The notes: a model not told the origin generated them from the sequence alone. 64,000 bases of DNA from Sulfitobacter sp. OXR-159 (GCF_034377145.1 NZ_CP139707.1:1001001-1065000), one strand, 5' to 3'; positions 27,286-36,281 are shown, counted from the stretch's first letter. Numbers and translations: made by a program.

Positions 27286-28147
27286 TCACGTAAAGACCCG
27301 CGCTGACGCTGATCAGAATGCCCAAACCTGCGAGCGGATTGGGCAGGTCGGAGAAGATGAGCAAACCAAGCAGCGTGGCGAAGGGGATTTCAAGATATTG
27401 CATCGGCGCCAATGTGGCCGATGGGGCAAAGCGCAAGGACCATGTCATCAGCAGATGCGCGATCGTACCGAGAACCCCGATGCCGAGCAGCAGGGTCCAG
27501 TCGAAGGCATCGGGTTGTATGATCTGCAAAGGCGCGAACTCCGTGATGGCGCCGAGCGCCAGCAACGGCAGGATCATCACGACAGCCATCACCCCGCTCA
27601 CCGCTTGCAGGCTGATCGGGTCCGTCTCCTTGGCGATCTGACGGGTGACCAGCATGAAGAAAGAAAAGACGACCGCCACGACGATCGGCAGCAGCGCGGG
27701 CCAGCCGACGTTCACGAAACTCGGCTGCACGATGAGAAGCGTACCGAGAAACCCAACGATGCTCGCGCCCAAACGTCTTGGGCCGACCTCTTCCTTTAAG
27801 ATGAGTTTGCCGAGCAGCAACATGAAAAATGGCATGACGAAAGCAATGGCAACGGCATCGGCGAGGGGCAGGTATTTCAACGCGGTGAACATGGCGGCGA
27901 TGCCCGCCATATGCAGCAGGGTGCGCAGAAGGGTCAGCCGAAACACCCGCCCGCGCATGTGCCAGACGCGGCCAGAGTACCATACGATCGGAATCAGGAT
28001 CAGTGCCTGAAGGGCGAAGCGGAGCAGCACCACCTGTCCCAAGGGGACCGAAGCGCCCAGTAGCTTGGCCACCGCATCGCCCACGGGCGCTACGATGCAG
28101 AAGCCCATCATCAGGGCTATTCCGATAAGGGGCCGATCCTGTTGCAT
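27221..28147 (-). CDS. EamA/DMT-family transporter
   Basis: A 308-residue inner-membrane protein with ten hydrophobic helices in two EamA repeats (the first ends near ILKEEVGPRR, the second near APMQYLEIPFATLLGLLIF). Family members export metabolites or amino acids; substrate unknown. The 3' end overlaps thiN by 65 bases in convergent orientation. A 97-base hexanucleotide repeat begins 76 bases upstream of the start, inside the likely promoter region. Confidence 0.85.
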   Translation of the reverse strand: MQQDRPLIGIALMMGFCIVAPVGDAVAKLLGASVPLGQVVLLRFALQALILIPIVWYSGRVWHMRGRVFRLTLLRTLLHMAGIAAMFTALKYLPLADAVAIAFVMPFFMLLLGKLILKEEVGPRRLGASIVGFLGTLLIVQPSFVNVGWPALLPIVVAVVFSFFMLVTRQIAKETDPISLQAVSGVMAVVMILPLLALGAITEFAPLQIIQPDAFDWTLLLGIGVLGTIAHLLMTWSLRFAPSATLAPMQYLEIPFATLLGLLIFSDLPNPLAGLGILISVSAGLYVIMRERATARDLAAAVAPPMAP

Positions 28148-28222
28148 TGCGTTACGCTAAGGAAGGTTTGTGTTTAATGCAATCTTTGGTTGAGGCTGGC
28201 TCATTTGTATCGCGTCCTTTTC

Positions 28223-28319
28223 GCAGAGGCAGAGGCAGAGGCAGAGGCAGAGGCAGAGGCAGAGGCAGAGGCAGAGGCAGAGGCAGAGGCAGAGGCAGAG
28301 GCAGAGGCAGAGGCAGAGG
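28223..28319. repeat. 16-copy perfect hexanucleotide microsatellite (GGCAGA)
   Basis: Sixteen uninterrupted copies of a GCAGAG unit plus one base, with no substitutions. It sits in the ~400-base non-coding stretch (28148-28546) between the EamA gene and the GGDEF gene. It can be read as Glu-Ala, Arg-Gly or Leu-Pro dipeptides in different frames, but no supported gene contains it. The rest of the gap (28320-28546) shows no recognised feature. Confidence 0.97.
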
Positions 28320-28546
28320 TCGGATGCGGGTGGAAGGTTGGCAAAGGAACGGCATCGAAGGGGACGTTGATTGCGATTGCCTGCTTACGAAGACCCGGCG
28401 GTGGTCAGTGCACTATGCAATCCTAGTACTCCCAAAAGGACTTTCGTCTTGTCCTAAACGCAACCGGCGCCGCGAATGCGACTGACACTTGCCCGACAGA
28501 AGGGCGTCCGGCGCCTTTGGTCCTGGTTTCGTTCTGGGCCTCAGGT

Positions 28547-29953
28547 TCAAGCCGCGGGGCGGCTCAGGTTCACCCGGTTTCGACCGTGGGTTTTCGCAGC
28601 GTAGAGGGCCTGATCCGCCTGAGCCATCAACGCTTCCGAGGATAGCGGGCGGCCCTCTTCTTCCATCGGGCCGACGGAGAGACCGATGCTGATGGTCACA
28701 TGGATCGGTAGGGGAGTGCCGGGAACGACGAAGCCGCGATTGCCGATATCGGCACAGATCGCCGCCGCCGTTTTTTCGGCATCCGCAAGGTTGGTCCCCG
28801 GCATGACGATAAGGAATTCCTCCCCGCCAATCCGCGCGACAAGGTCCATGCCGCGCAGATTGTTGCGCAGCCGTTCCGCCGTTTGCACCAGCACCGAATC
28901 CCCCGCGGCATGGCCATAGCGGTCATTGATGCCTTTGAAATGATCCAGATCGGCGACCATCACCGAAAAAGGGCGGGCGGTTTCAAGGGCATGTTCCGCG
29001 ATGTGATCCAGATGGGGCAGGGCATAGCGGCGATTGTGCAGCCCCGTCAGAGGGTCGAAAACGGCAGCCTTCAGCCCTGTGCGTACCGTATCGCGAAGTT
29101 GGTCCGTCATCCGTTTGCGCCGCAAGATCGCATGAAGACGCAGGGCCATTTCCGCGGGGTTGAAGCCTTCGGTCATCAGATCGTCTGCCCCCAGATCTAG
29201 GGCAGTGGCAGCAAGCGCCGCATCCGGGGCCAGTTGCACCACCAGCAGCCCGGTATGGCGGGTTTGCGCATTGGCGCGTAGCGTCGAGATCAGGCGCAGA
29301 GCCGCCGTGGCAGGCACGGGATCTTGAGGCAGGACCAATACAAAGGCGTCTGGCGGCCCGTTTGCGGCGGCGGCGCGAATGGCCTCCTCCGGGTTGGCGA
29401 GGGTGAGGCGCGCGCGCAGTTGGGGGCGGAGGTGTTTGGCCCAATTCACGCTCATCGCGCTGTCGGAATGGATGATCACACAGTGGCTGCGGGCTGTGAA
29501 TTCCGCCGTAAATTGAGCCGCGGGTTCCGCCAACCCAAGCGCGCGTGACGTATCATCGCGCATTTCCCATTCGTCAGCCGCATTGCGGGCACGGATGAGG
29601 CTGCGCGCCCGGCCCAGCAATAGCGTGCAATCAAGCGGTTTGAGCAACACGTCGTTCGCCCCCGCTTCGAGCGCGGCGAACCTATCCACCGCCTGATCGG
29701 CGTTGCCGATGGCCAGCACCGGAAGCTGCGCGCTATCGCCGGAGGCTTTAAGCGCGCGGCATAGGTCCGCCGCCCCGCCACCCGGCAGGGTCAGGGCACA
29801 GATCACCAGATCCGGCGGGTTGTCCCGCACGCAGGTCAAAGCCTCTTCCATATTCTCTGCCTGCACGACGTGATAGTATGCCGCACAGAGCTTGACCTTG
29901 AGGGCGATCCGATTGGTTGCAATCGCATCTGCAATAAGGATGGTCCCTTGCAC
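28547..29953 (-). CDS. PleD-like response regulator with GGDEF diguanylate cyclase domain
   Basis: A 468-residue protein with a receiver, a second receiver-like domain and a C-terminal GGDEF domain, the PleD plan. The cyclase site is intact (GGEEF), and an RxxD inhibitory site (RGMD) lies five residues before it. In the first receiver the phospho-acceptor position is Ala53 (PPDLVICALTLPG) instead of Asp, although the acidic pair near residue 9 and the Lys in LLKPLD remain. GTG at 29953 is chosen as start because AAGGAG precedes it. It should make c-di-GMP, probably without classical receiver phosphorylation. Confidence 0.85.
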   Translation of the reverse strand: MQGTILIADAIATNRIALKVKLCAAYYHVVQAENMEEALTCVRDNPPDLVICALTLPGGGAADLCRALKASGDSAQLPVLAIGNADQAVDRFAALEAGANDVLLKPLDCTLLLGRARSLIRARNAADEWEMRDDTSRALGLAEPAAQFTAEFTARSHCVIIHSDSAMSVNWAKHLRPQLRARLTLANPEEAIRAAAANGPPDAFVLVLPQDPVPATAALRLISTLRANAQTRHTGLLVVQLAPDAALAATALDLGADDLMTEGFNPAEMALRLHAILRRKRMTDQLRDTVRTGLKAAVFDPLTGLHNRRYALPHLDHIAEHALETARPFSVMVADLDHFKGINDRYGHAAGDSVLVQTAERLRNNLRGMDLVARIGGEEFLIVMPGTNLADAEKTAAAICADIGNRGFVVPGTPLPIHVTISIGLSVGPMEEEGRPLSSEALMAQADQALYAAKTHGRNRVNLSRPAA

Positions 29954-30050
29954 GACAGCTCCTTCACCGTACAAATCAGTTTGATGAGACTGTCTTTGCC
30001 CCTTAATGGTTAACAAAGGGTTTCCAACCTTCAGCAAAAGACGGTTTTCA

Positions 30051-30335
30051 ATGTCCTATACCCAAGACTCCGCCGAAACCTTGGCGCTTCAGGTGCTGGC
30101 CTGGCTCGCGGCGAATGATGATCTATTGCCGGTGTTTCTGGGCAGTACGGGCGCGTCCGAAGCGGACCTAACGAAACAGGCCAGTGACCCTATTTTCCTA
30201 GGCGCTGTGCTGGATTTTCTGATGATGGATGATGCCTGGGTCATCGGGTTTTGCGACCATCTGTCGATACCCTATGAACGGATCATGCAAGCCCGCGCGG
30301 CGCTGCCCGGTGGGGAGCAGGTGCATTGGACTTAA
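30051..30335 (+). CDS. DUF3572 family protein
   Basis: A 94-residue protein matching the alphaproteobacterial DUF3572 family: ALQVLAWLAANDDLLPVFLGSTGAS in the first half and LDFLMMDDAWVIGFCD in the second. It is all-helical in appearance and of unknown function. It is divergent from the PleD-like gene and overlaps the next gene by ten bases. Confidence 0.85.
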   Translation: MSYTQDSAETLALQVLAWLAANDDLLPVFLGSTGASEADLTKQASDPIFLGAVLDFLMMDDAWVIGFCDHLSIPYERIMQARAALPGGEQVHWT

Positions 30336-31021
30336 GAAACGTTAAGGGTCTGCTCTTTGACAAGGACGGCACCCTTTTTGACTTTGCCGCGACTTGGGAA
30401 CCTTGGGCCGAAGCCTTCTTGCTGCGGGTCTGTGATGGGGAGCGTGAAATGGCCGCGCGAGTCGGCGCAGACATTGGCTTTGACCTTGCCACCCGCCGCT
30501 TTGCCCCGGACAGTATCGCCATCGCTGGCACGCCGCAGCAGGTGGTCGATGCCTTGGCCCCGCATTTCCCTGAACGGCCGCCTTCGGACCTTCTAGAATT
30601 AATCAATGCTGAAGCGGCCCGCGCGCCGCAGCGCGAGGCGGTGCCGCTCAGACCGTTTTTGCAAGGGCTCCGCGACCGGGGTCTTCGGCTCGGCGTGGCG
30701 ACGAACGATGCGGAACACCCTGCGCGGGCACATCTGCTGGCGGCGGGGGTGGTTGATATGTTCGACTTCATCGCAGGGTTCGACAGTGGGCACGGGGGCA
30801 AGCCCTCGCCGGGGCAATTGCACGCCTTTGCGGCGCATGTGGGCCTGCCGGCCTCCTCCCTCGCGATGGTCGGCGATAGCATTCATGATCTGGAAGCCGC
30901 GCGCGTGGCGGGCATGGGGCGGATCGCGGTGTTGACCGGACCGGCCACAGCGGAAGAGCTTGCCCCGCACGCCGATCTGGTCTTGCCGGATATCGGCCAT
31001 TTGCCGGGGCGCTTGATTTAA
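30326..31021 (+). CDS. HAD-family hydrolase, phosphoglycolate phosphatase-like
   Basis: A 231-residue HAD phosphatase. Motif I is LLFDKDGTLFDF (nucleophile Asp and general-acid Asp), motif II is GVATNDAE, the Lys is in GKPSPGQ, and motif IV is MVGDSIHDLEAA. An inserted helical cap lies between motifs I and II, as in phosphoglycolate phosphatases. The start is a TTG at 30326 overlapping the DUF3572 stop. The substrate is not certain. Confidence 0.85.
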   Translation: MDLRNVKGLLFDKDGTLFDFAATWEPWAEAFLLRVCDGEREMAARVGADIGFDLATRRFAPDSIAIAGTPQQVVDALAPHFPERPPSDLLELINAEAARAPQREAVPLRPFLQGLRDRGLRLGVATNDAEHPARAHLLAAGVVDMFDFIAGFDSGHGGKPSPGQLHAFAAHVGLPASSLAMVGDSIHDLEAARVAGMGRIAVLTGPATAEELAPHADLVLPDIGHLPGRLI

Positions 31022-31028
31022 GGTCGGC

Positions 31029-31553
31029 TTAGTCCTTAATCACCCGCGCACCCTCGAGAATTTCCTGTTCGAGGGTATCGCCGTGCAGGACCGAGATATC
31101 GCCCGTCGTCTCCAACACAACGGCACGCACGTCTAAAAAGCGCAGCGCATTGGCCTCTCGCAGCTTGGCTATCAGGTCGGCACGCGCGACGCGAGTTTCG
31201 CTTAGGGCGGCGTCGAAAATTTCACCTTCCCGCATCAGGATCACAGGCTCGTTCTGCACGACTTTTTCGAATTGGTCAGAGGCTTGCCGTATCCGCGCGA
31301 TGACGAATTGCGCACCAAGCAGGGCGGAAATGGCTAAGGTCGGCTGCGCAAACTCTGGCCAAGTGGTGGCCTGACAGGCCCCGGCAAGCAGCGAGCCCGT
31401 GGCGACCGTGGCGACGAAGTCAAAAGCCGTCATCTTTGAAAAAGTGCGCAGCCCGATCACGCGGACCACAAAGACCACCCAAGTCAGCGCAATGGCAGAA
31501 AGCAAAAGCGCACGGGCGAGGATATCGAGCGGAACGTGGTCGAAGAACATCAC
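31029..31553 (-). CDS. DUF421 (YetF-like) membrane protein
   Basis: A 174-residue protein with two or three N-terminal membrane helices, GLRTFSKMTAFDFVATVATGS (the family signature), and a soluble C-terminal domain with NEPVILMREGEI and ARADLIAKLREANA. YetF-like proteins are of unknown function. Its start overlaps the stop of the DUF998 gene by four bases, so the two are probably co-translated. Confidence 0.85.
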   Translation of the reverse strand: MMFFDHVPLDILARALLLSAIALTWVVFVVRVIGLRTFSKMTAFDFVATVATGSLLAGACQATTWPEFAQPTLAISALLGAQFVIARIRQASDQFEKVVQNEPVILMREGEIFDAALSETRVARADLIAKLREANALRFLDVRAVVLETTGDISVLHGDTLEQEILEGARVIKD

Positions 31554-32197
31554 CCGTGCCCCCCGTTCAATGCCTTGCCCCGCTGGATAAAGAACCGCCC
31601 CAAAAGCACCACCATCGCCATGGCAATCAGCCCCAGATAGCGCTCATAGATGCCGTCGATCCCGGTGGGCAGGAAGAAGAACGGCGGGGCAGAGACCAGC
31701 CACATAAGCGAGATGACCTTGAGCGCCTTGGCAAGGAACGCAGAGATATCAGCGAAACCTTTCGACAGCAGCCAAGGCACGGCGAGCATAATCAGCCCGA
31801 GCGCGTAGACCAGATAAATATGGATCACCACGCCATCGGAATCGCGGTCCCCGTATTCGTTTCTTGCGCCGACCAGAAAAACGATGAGCCCCAGAAGGGC
31901 AAGGCCAATGGTGGCGATGCTCCACCACCGATCGCCGAAATGCACATGGGCACAAAGCAGGGCACAGGCAATTAGCGCGGCGGAGAAGGCATAGATGCCG
32001 ATGTCGACGATAAATTCATACCGCCCCGCACCCAAATCGCTGATCGTGTCGGCAATCCAGTCATGATTCGGCACCACAAAATCCGCGATCAGGATCGAGA
32101 CGGCGAATATCACACAGCCAAGGATGGCGACCCAGCCCAGACAAATCATAAACCCCGGCGCGCTGTGCTGCCGGGGGGCTGTGACGTCATTGCTCAT
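31550..32197 (-). CDS. DUF998-like membrane protein
   Basis: A 215-residue protein with about six hydrophobic helices. The region NHDWIADTISDLGAGRYEFIVDIGIY resembles the DUF998 signature. Function unknown. It is coupled by ATGA overlap with the DUF421 gene downstream. Between it and the 48-residue ORF at 32252 there is a short inverted repeat (32222-32242, GGTCTGAC/GTCAGACC) that could slow read-through. Confidence 0.7.
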   Translation of the reverse strand: MSNDVTAPRQHSAPGFMICLGWVAILGCVIFAVSILIADFVVPNHDWIADTISDLGAGRYEFIVDIGIYAFSAALIACALLCAHVHFGDRWWSIATIGLALLGLIVFLVGARNEYGDRDSDGVVIHIYLVYALGLIMLAVPWLLSKGFADISAFLAKALKVISLMWLVSAPPFFFLPTGIDGIYERYLGLIAMAMVVLLGRFFIQRGKALNGGHG

Positions 32198-32251
32198 ATT
32201 TCGACACCCTTTTTTTACTTGAGGTCTGACACCAAGGTCAGACCCAGACCC

Positions 32252-32398
32252 TCAGTCCGATAGCCGCGAGCGTTCTTCGGCGTTGGGGCTTCCTGCGGGG
32301 GCTTCGTCCAATGTGGCCTCGGGGCGGTGCAGGTCTTTTTGAGGTTTCTTGGGCGGTGTCTTGTCTTCGTCTTTCGGGTGTTTGGGATCATCGCTCAT
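32252..32398 (-). CDS. small hydrophilic protein, 48 residues
   Basis: A short Lys/Asp/Pro-rich protein beginning MSDDPKHPKDEDKT, with no hydrophobic segment. Support comes from a strong ribosome binding site (GAGGAG, 7 bases before the ATG at 32398) and a frame that stays charged and biased; no family was recognised. It is probably disordered. Confidence 0.5.
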   Translation of the reverse strand: MSDDPKHPKDEDKTPPKKPQKDLHRPEATLDEAPAGSPNAEERSRLSD

Positions 32399-32607
32399 GG
32401 ATATGCTCCTCACTGGCGGGGGAGAGGCGGGGCGTCGCCTCTTCTCTCCATTACCGAACGCGCGGAATGTGGCGGCGGTTCCGGGTGCGATTCCGGGCTT
32501 GGCGTGGCCGGGTGGGCGACGCAATTTCCTGACAACTGTATTCATCAGGCCAATCTTAACCACTGCAACGGCAATCTGCTCTCGGGAAAAATGGGAATGA
32601 GGCAGTC

Positions 32608-33192
32608 ATGCACGGGCTTATCAACCGCAGCATTCAGAACTACTTTTGTGCCAACTACGGGCAGAGACTTTGGGTCGAGGTGGCCTCTCGGGCCGGGTTG
32701 GACTTTACCGAATTTGAGGCGATGCTGACCTATTCGGATCACGTCACCCCGGCTGTCCTTGAGGCGGTCTGCGACGTGCTGGACCGGCCCCGGGCCGAGG
32801 TGATGGAAGACGTCGGCACCTTTCTTGTGGCGCAACCGGGCTATGAGGCTGTGCGGCGTTTGCTGCGCTTTGGCGGGGTGAGCTTCAGTGACTTTTTGCA
32901 ATCGCTCGACGATTTGCCGGACCGGACGCGCCTTGCCCTATCCGAACTGCATTTGCCTTGGGTCGAACTGCGCGAAGACCCCGATGGCCAGTATTCCCTG
33001 ATCTGCGAAGCCCCGCTCGTTGGCTATGGCTACCTTATGATGGGGGTCTTGCGGGCCATGGCCGATGACTATGGCGCGCTGGTGCTGTTGGAACACTGTG
33101 GGCGATCGGATGGCATCGAGGTGCTGAAGATCATTTTGGTCGAGGCCGAATTCTCGGAAGGGCGCCGGTTTGAGCTTGGGGCGCGGGCATGA
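32608..33192 (+). CDS. H-NOX (heme NO/O2-binding) domain protein lacking the canonical proximal His
   Basis: A 194-residue stand-alone H-NOX-like protein: MHGLINRSIQNYFCANYG at the start, FEAMLTYSDHVT, then FLQSLDDLPDR and MMGVLRAMADDYG. Aligning FLQSLDDLPDR with the LQNLDALHDH stretch of soluble guanylate cyclase beta-1 places Pro104 where the heme-ligating His105 is expected, and the YxSxR heme-propionate motif is replaced by C-E-A-P-L. Heme binding is therefore doubtful or different. It overlaps the HNOBA-GGDEF gene by four bases, the usual H-NOX/diguanylate cyclase pairing. Confidence 0.8.
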   Translation: MHGLINRSIQNYFCANYGQRLWVEVASRAGLDFTEFEAMLTYSDHVTPAVLEAVCDVLDRPRAEVMEDVGTFLVAQPGYEAVRRLLRFGGVSFSDFLQSLDDLPDRTRLALSELHLPWVELREDPDGQYSLICEAPLVGYGYLMMGVLRAMADDYGALVLLEHCGRSDGIEVLKIILVEAEFSEGRRFELGARA

Positions 33193-34214
33193 GCGTAGGG
33201 TGCCATGATCCGGCGGTTCTGGACAAACTATGTCCGATGCATCTGCTGTTGTCCGCGAATGGCGAGATCCGCCACGCCGGGCCGACGATCCAAAAGCTGC
33301 GCCCGCAGTCCCCGTTGGCGGGGCGGCATTTTCTGGAAACCGTCACCGTTAAGCGGCCCCGCGGGATTGACGGGATGAAAGACCTGCACCGGGCCACGGG
33401 GGTAAAGCTGCACCTCGCTTTTCGCGATTCCCCCCGGACCGAGCTGAAGGGGCTGCTGGTGCCCTTGGGGGATCGGCGGCTGATCGTGAACCTCTCTTTC
33501 GGGATTTCGATTTTCGACGGGGTGCAGGACTATGCATTGACCAATGCGGATTTCGCCGCCACCGATCTGGCGATCGAGATGCTCTATCTGATGGAGGCGA
33601 AATCAGCCGCGATGGAGGCCTCCCGCCGCCTGAACCTGCGCCTGCAAGAGGCGCGGATAACTGCAGAGGAACAGGCCTTTACCGATACGCTGACGGGGCT
33701 GAAAAACCGCCGCGCGCTGAACGCGGTGCTAGAGCGGTTGATCACTGCAGGAGAGGGGTTCGCGGTGATGCATGTCGATCTCGACTACTTCAAGGCGGTG
33801 AATGACAGTCTGGGCCATGCCGCGGGCGATCATGTGCTGCAAGTCGTCGCCCGGATCATGCAACAAGAGACCCGAAGCTCTGACATGGTGGTGCGGTTGG
33901 GCGGGGATGAGTTCACCGTGGTTCTGCCCGATGTCCGGGGCGAGGGCATACTCCGGCGGATTGGCCAGCGGATCATCGACCGGTTGGAAGAGCCAATCCG
34001 CTACAAGGGGGAAGTTTGCAAGGTTTCCGCCAGCATCGGCACGGTCTGGATCCAGCGCGGCGACCGGCAACCGCGTGAGGTGGTTCTGGCCAATGCAGAT
34101 GCCGCGCTCTATGCCTCGAAACATGCTGGCCGTGGGCGCCACACGTTCTTTGACCCCGCCCTGCGAGTGGTGGCCGGGCCTGCTGCCGCGCCCGGTCAAA
34201 ACGGTGGCAGCTAA
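33189..34214 (+). CDS. HNOBA-GGDEF diguanylate cyclase, partner of the H-NOX protein
   Basis: A 341-residue protein. Residues ~10-130 match the HNOBA (H-NOX-associated PAS-like) domain (CPMHLLLSANGEIRHAGPTI ... LKGLLVPLGDRRLIVNLSFG), followed by a helical signalling stretch (AKSAAMEASRRLNLRLQEAR) and a GGDEF domain. The cyclase motif is intact (GGDEF) and an RxxD site (RSSD) precedes it by five residues. The H-NOX protein would bind the HNOBA domain and tune c-di-GMP synthesis. Glycosyltransferase genes follow on the same strand, suggesting that this signal governs the polysaccharide. Confidence 0.9.
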   Translation: MSVGCHDPAVLDKLCPMHLLLSANGEIRHAGPTIQKLRPQSPLAGRHFLETVTVKRPRGIDGMKDLHRATGVKLHLAFRDSPRTELKGLLVPLGDRRLIVNLSFGISIFDGVQDYALTNADFAATDLAIEMLYLMEAKSAAMEASRRLNLRLQEARITAEEQAFTDTLTGLKNRRALNAVLERLITAGEGFAVMHVDLDYFKAVNDSLGHAAGDHVLQVVARIMQQETRSSDMVVRLGGDEFTVVLPDVRGEGILRRIGQRIIDRLEEPIRYKGEVCKVSASIGTVWIQRGDRQPREVVLANADAALYASKHAGRGRHTFFDPALRVVAGPAAAPGQNGGS

Positions 34215-34248
34215 TCGCTCGGGGCACAGTCACGCGGATCAGAAAGCC

Positions 34249-35349
34249 ATGGCGGCAGTGGACCGCGCAGATTGCCTGTCGTATCACAACGGCATGAAAT
34301 CGCCCCTGCATCTGCTCCGCCGCCTGCGCCAACGCCTGCACGACGCCCGCCGCCGGGCGCGCTTTGCCGCTTCCTTGCAGCATCTGCACGGGCCGAGCAA
34401 ACTGGACGTGGCCCCGGGGGAGGTGGTGCTGATCGCCTTGGTGCGCGACGGCAGCTATTACCTCGACGCCTTCTTTCGCCATTACCGCGCGATGGGCGTG
34501 CAGCATTTCGTTTTCATCGACAACGGCTCGCGCGATGACACCATCACCCGGATCAAAGCGCAAAAAGGCACGGTGATCGATCGCTGCATCCTGCCGCTGG
34601 CCGAATACGAAGACCTGATCCGCCAGCATCCCGCGCAGACCTATAGCAGAAATCGCTGGTGTCTCTATGTCGATATGGATGAGATTTTCGATTTCGAAGG
34701 GCGCAGCCAGATTGGCATCAAGGGGCTGACCGCCTATCTCGAACAGCAGGGCTATACCGCCTTAATGGCGCAGATGCTTGAGATGTTCCCCAAAACCAGC
34801 CTCGCTGCCGCGGCGGGGGTGCCCTATAAACAAGCGCTGCAATCCTTCCTTTATTATGACATCAGCGCGGTGCGCAAAACCGACTACCACAGTCCGGAGA
34901 TTCCGTTCTCCGCGCTGCTTGCCGATAATGATCTCTCCAATGATGCGGTGAAGTTCGCCTTTGGCGGCGTGCGCGGCAAGGTCTTTGGAGAGAACTGTTG
35001 CCTGACAAAACATCCGCTGATCTTCAACGGGCCAGAGGTCACACCGGCGCCGCATCCGCATCTGTCCTGCGGGCTGCGCGTGGCGGATATGACGGCGGTG
35101 ATCAAACACTACAAGTTCGCCAATGACGCCGCCGCGCGGGATGCCGAGACGCTGGGCGCGGGCAATCTGGCGCATGGAGAAGACGCGCGCCGCATGGCGG
35201 TGATCGGGCAGAACCCCGATGTTTCGCTCTTTTCGCTGGACGCGCGGCGCTGGAACCGGGTCGAACTTCTGTATCGCGCGGGCTTTCTGGTGCCCTCCGA
35301 CAGCTACAGCGCCCATGTCGCCGCTTGGCGTGATGAGCATGCCGCATGA
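34249..35349 (+). CDS. glycosyltransferase family 2-like protein (Glyco_tranf_2_4 type)
   Basis: About 366 residues. The core VVLIALVRDGSYYLDAFFRHYRAMG, FIDNGSRDDT and LYVDMDEIFD (DxD metal site) is that of a GT-A enzyme working on a nucleotide sugar. No membrane helix is evident, so it is probably cytoplasmic or peripheral. The start is uncertain: ATG at 34249 is used, with 34294 as an alternative. Its stop overlaps the next glycosyltransferase gene by four bases. Confidence 0.8.
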   Translation: MAAVDRADCLSYHNGMKSPLHLLRRLRQRLHDARRRARFAASLQHLHGPSKLDVAPGEVVLIALVRDGSYYLDAFFRHYRAMGVQHFVFIDNGSRDDTITRIKAQKGTVIDRCILPLAEYEDLIRQHPAQTYSRNRWCLYVDMDEIFDFEGRSQIGIKGLTAYLEQQGYTALMAQMLEMFPKTSLAAAAGVPYKQALQSFLYYDISAVRKTDYHSPEIPFSALLADNDLSNDAVKFAFGGVRGKVFGENCCLTKHPLIFNGPEVTPAPHPHLSCGLRVADMTAVIKHYKFANDAAARDAETLGAGNLAHGEDARRMAVIGQNPDVSLFSLDARRWNRVELLYRAGFLVPSDSYSAHVAAWRDEHAA

Positions 35350-36278
35350 GCATCGGCGCCGTTGTCATCGGACGCAACGAAGGCGCCCGGCTGGAGCGGT
35401 CCTTGCAGGCTTTAGCGGGGCAGGTGGCACAGATCGTCTATGTCGACAGCGGCTCGACCGATGGGTCCGTCGCTGCGGCGCGGGGGCTGGGCGCGGAAGT
35501 GGTCGAGTTGGACATGAAGCACCCCTTCACCGCCGCGCGGGCCCGCAATGCGGGCGTGGCGGCATTGAGCGAGGAGATCACGCTGGTGCAATTCCTTGAT
35601 GGCGATTGCATCCTGCGGGACGGTTGGCTGGCGGCGGCTGAGGCCCATCTGAACGCGCATCCTCAACTCGCCGTGGTCTGCGGCAGACGGCGCGAGGAAC
35701 ATCCCGAAACCTCGATTTACAACAGTCTGGTCGACGCTGAATGGGACACGCCGCCGGGCGAGGCGCGCGCCTGTGGTGGCGATGCACTGATGCGGCTTGA
35801 GGCGCTGCGCGCCGTGGGTGGCTACCGGGCAGAGATGATCGCCGGAGAAGAGCCGGAGCTGTGCCAGCGGCTGCGCCGGGCGGGTTGGCAGATATGGCGG
35901 CTCGAGGCCGAGATGACATGGCATGACGCGCAGATCACCCGGTTCAGCCAGTGGTGGCGGCGCAGCCTGCGTGCTGGTCACGCCTTTGCCGAAGGGGCCG
36001 CGCTGCATGGCGCTGGTCCCGATCGCCATTGGGTGGCCGAAACGCGCCGCGCCTTGCTTTGGGGTGCGCTTTTGCCTGCGGTGATTTTGCTGCTGGCGCT
36101 GTTGCTGCCATGGGCCGCAGTCGGGCTGATGCTGCTCTACCCACTGCAACTCTTGCGGTTGATTCGGCGCGGCGGGGCGGCTTGGGGCTTTTTTACCCTG
36201 CTGGGCAAGTTCCCCGAAGCCTTAGGTGTGCTGAAGTACCACATACGCCGCGATGGGCGGATCATCGAATACCGCTGA
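35346..36278 (+). CDS. membrane-anchored glycosyltransferase family 2
   Basis: A 310-residue GT2. SIGAVVIGRNEGARLERSL opens the GT-A fold, YVDSGSTDGS and LDGDC are the nucleotide and metal sites, and FSQWWRRSLRAGHA is the Q/RxxRW-like acceptor motif. Two hydrophobic helices at residues ~225-265 anchor it to the inner membrane. It is translationally coupled to the preceding glycosyltransferase and convergent with the WecG-type gene three bases away. Confidence 0.85.
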   Translation: MSIGAVVIGRNEGARLERSLQALAGQVAQIVYVDSGSTDGSVAAARGLGAEVVELDMKHPFTAARARNAGVAALSEEITLVQFLDGDCILRDGWLAAAEAHLNAHPQLAVVCGRRREEHPETSIYNSLVDAEWDTPPGEARACGGDALMRLEALRAVGGYRAEMIAGEEPELCQRLRRAGWQIWRLEAEMTWHDAQITRFSQWWRRSLRAGHAFAEGAALHGAGPDRHWVAETRRALLWGALLPAVILLLALLLPWAAVGLMLLYPLQLLRLIRRGGAAWGFFTLLGKFPEALGVLKYHIRRDGRIIEYR

Positions 36279-36281
36279 CGC

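Noticed and set aside
28147..28485. Open frame with a long Arg-Gly repeat (and Glu-Ala or Leu-Pro in other frames) over the hexanucleotide tract
   Set aside because: The frames exist only because a 6-base repeat has no stop. There is no ribosome binding site, and flanking residues do not resemble a protein.
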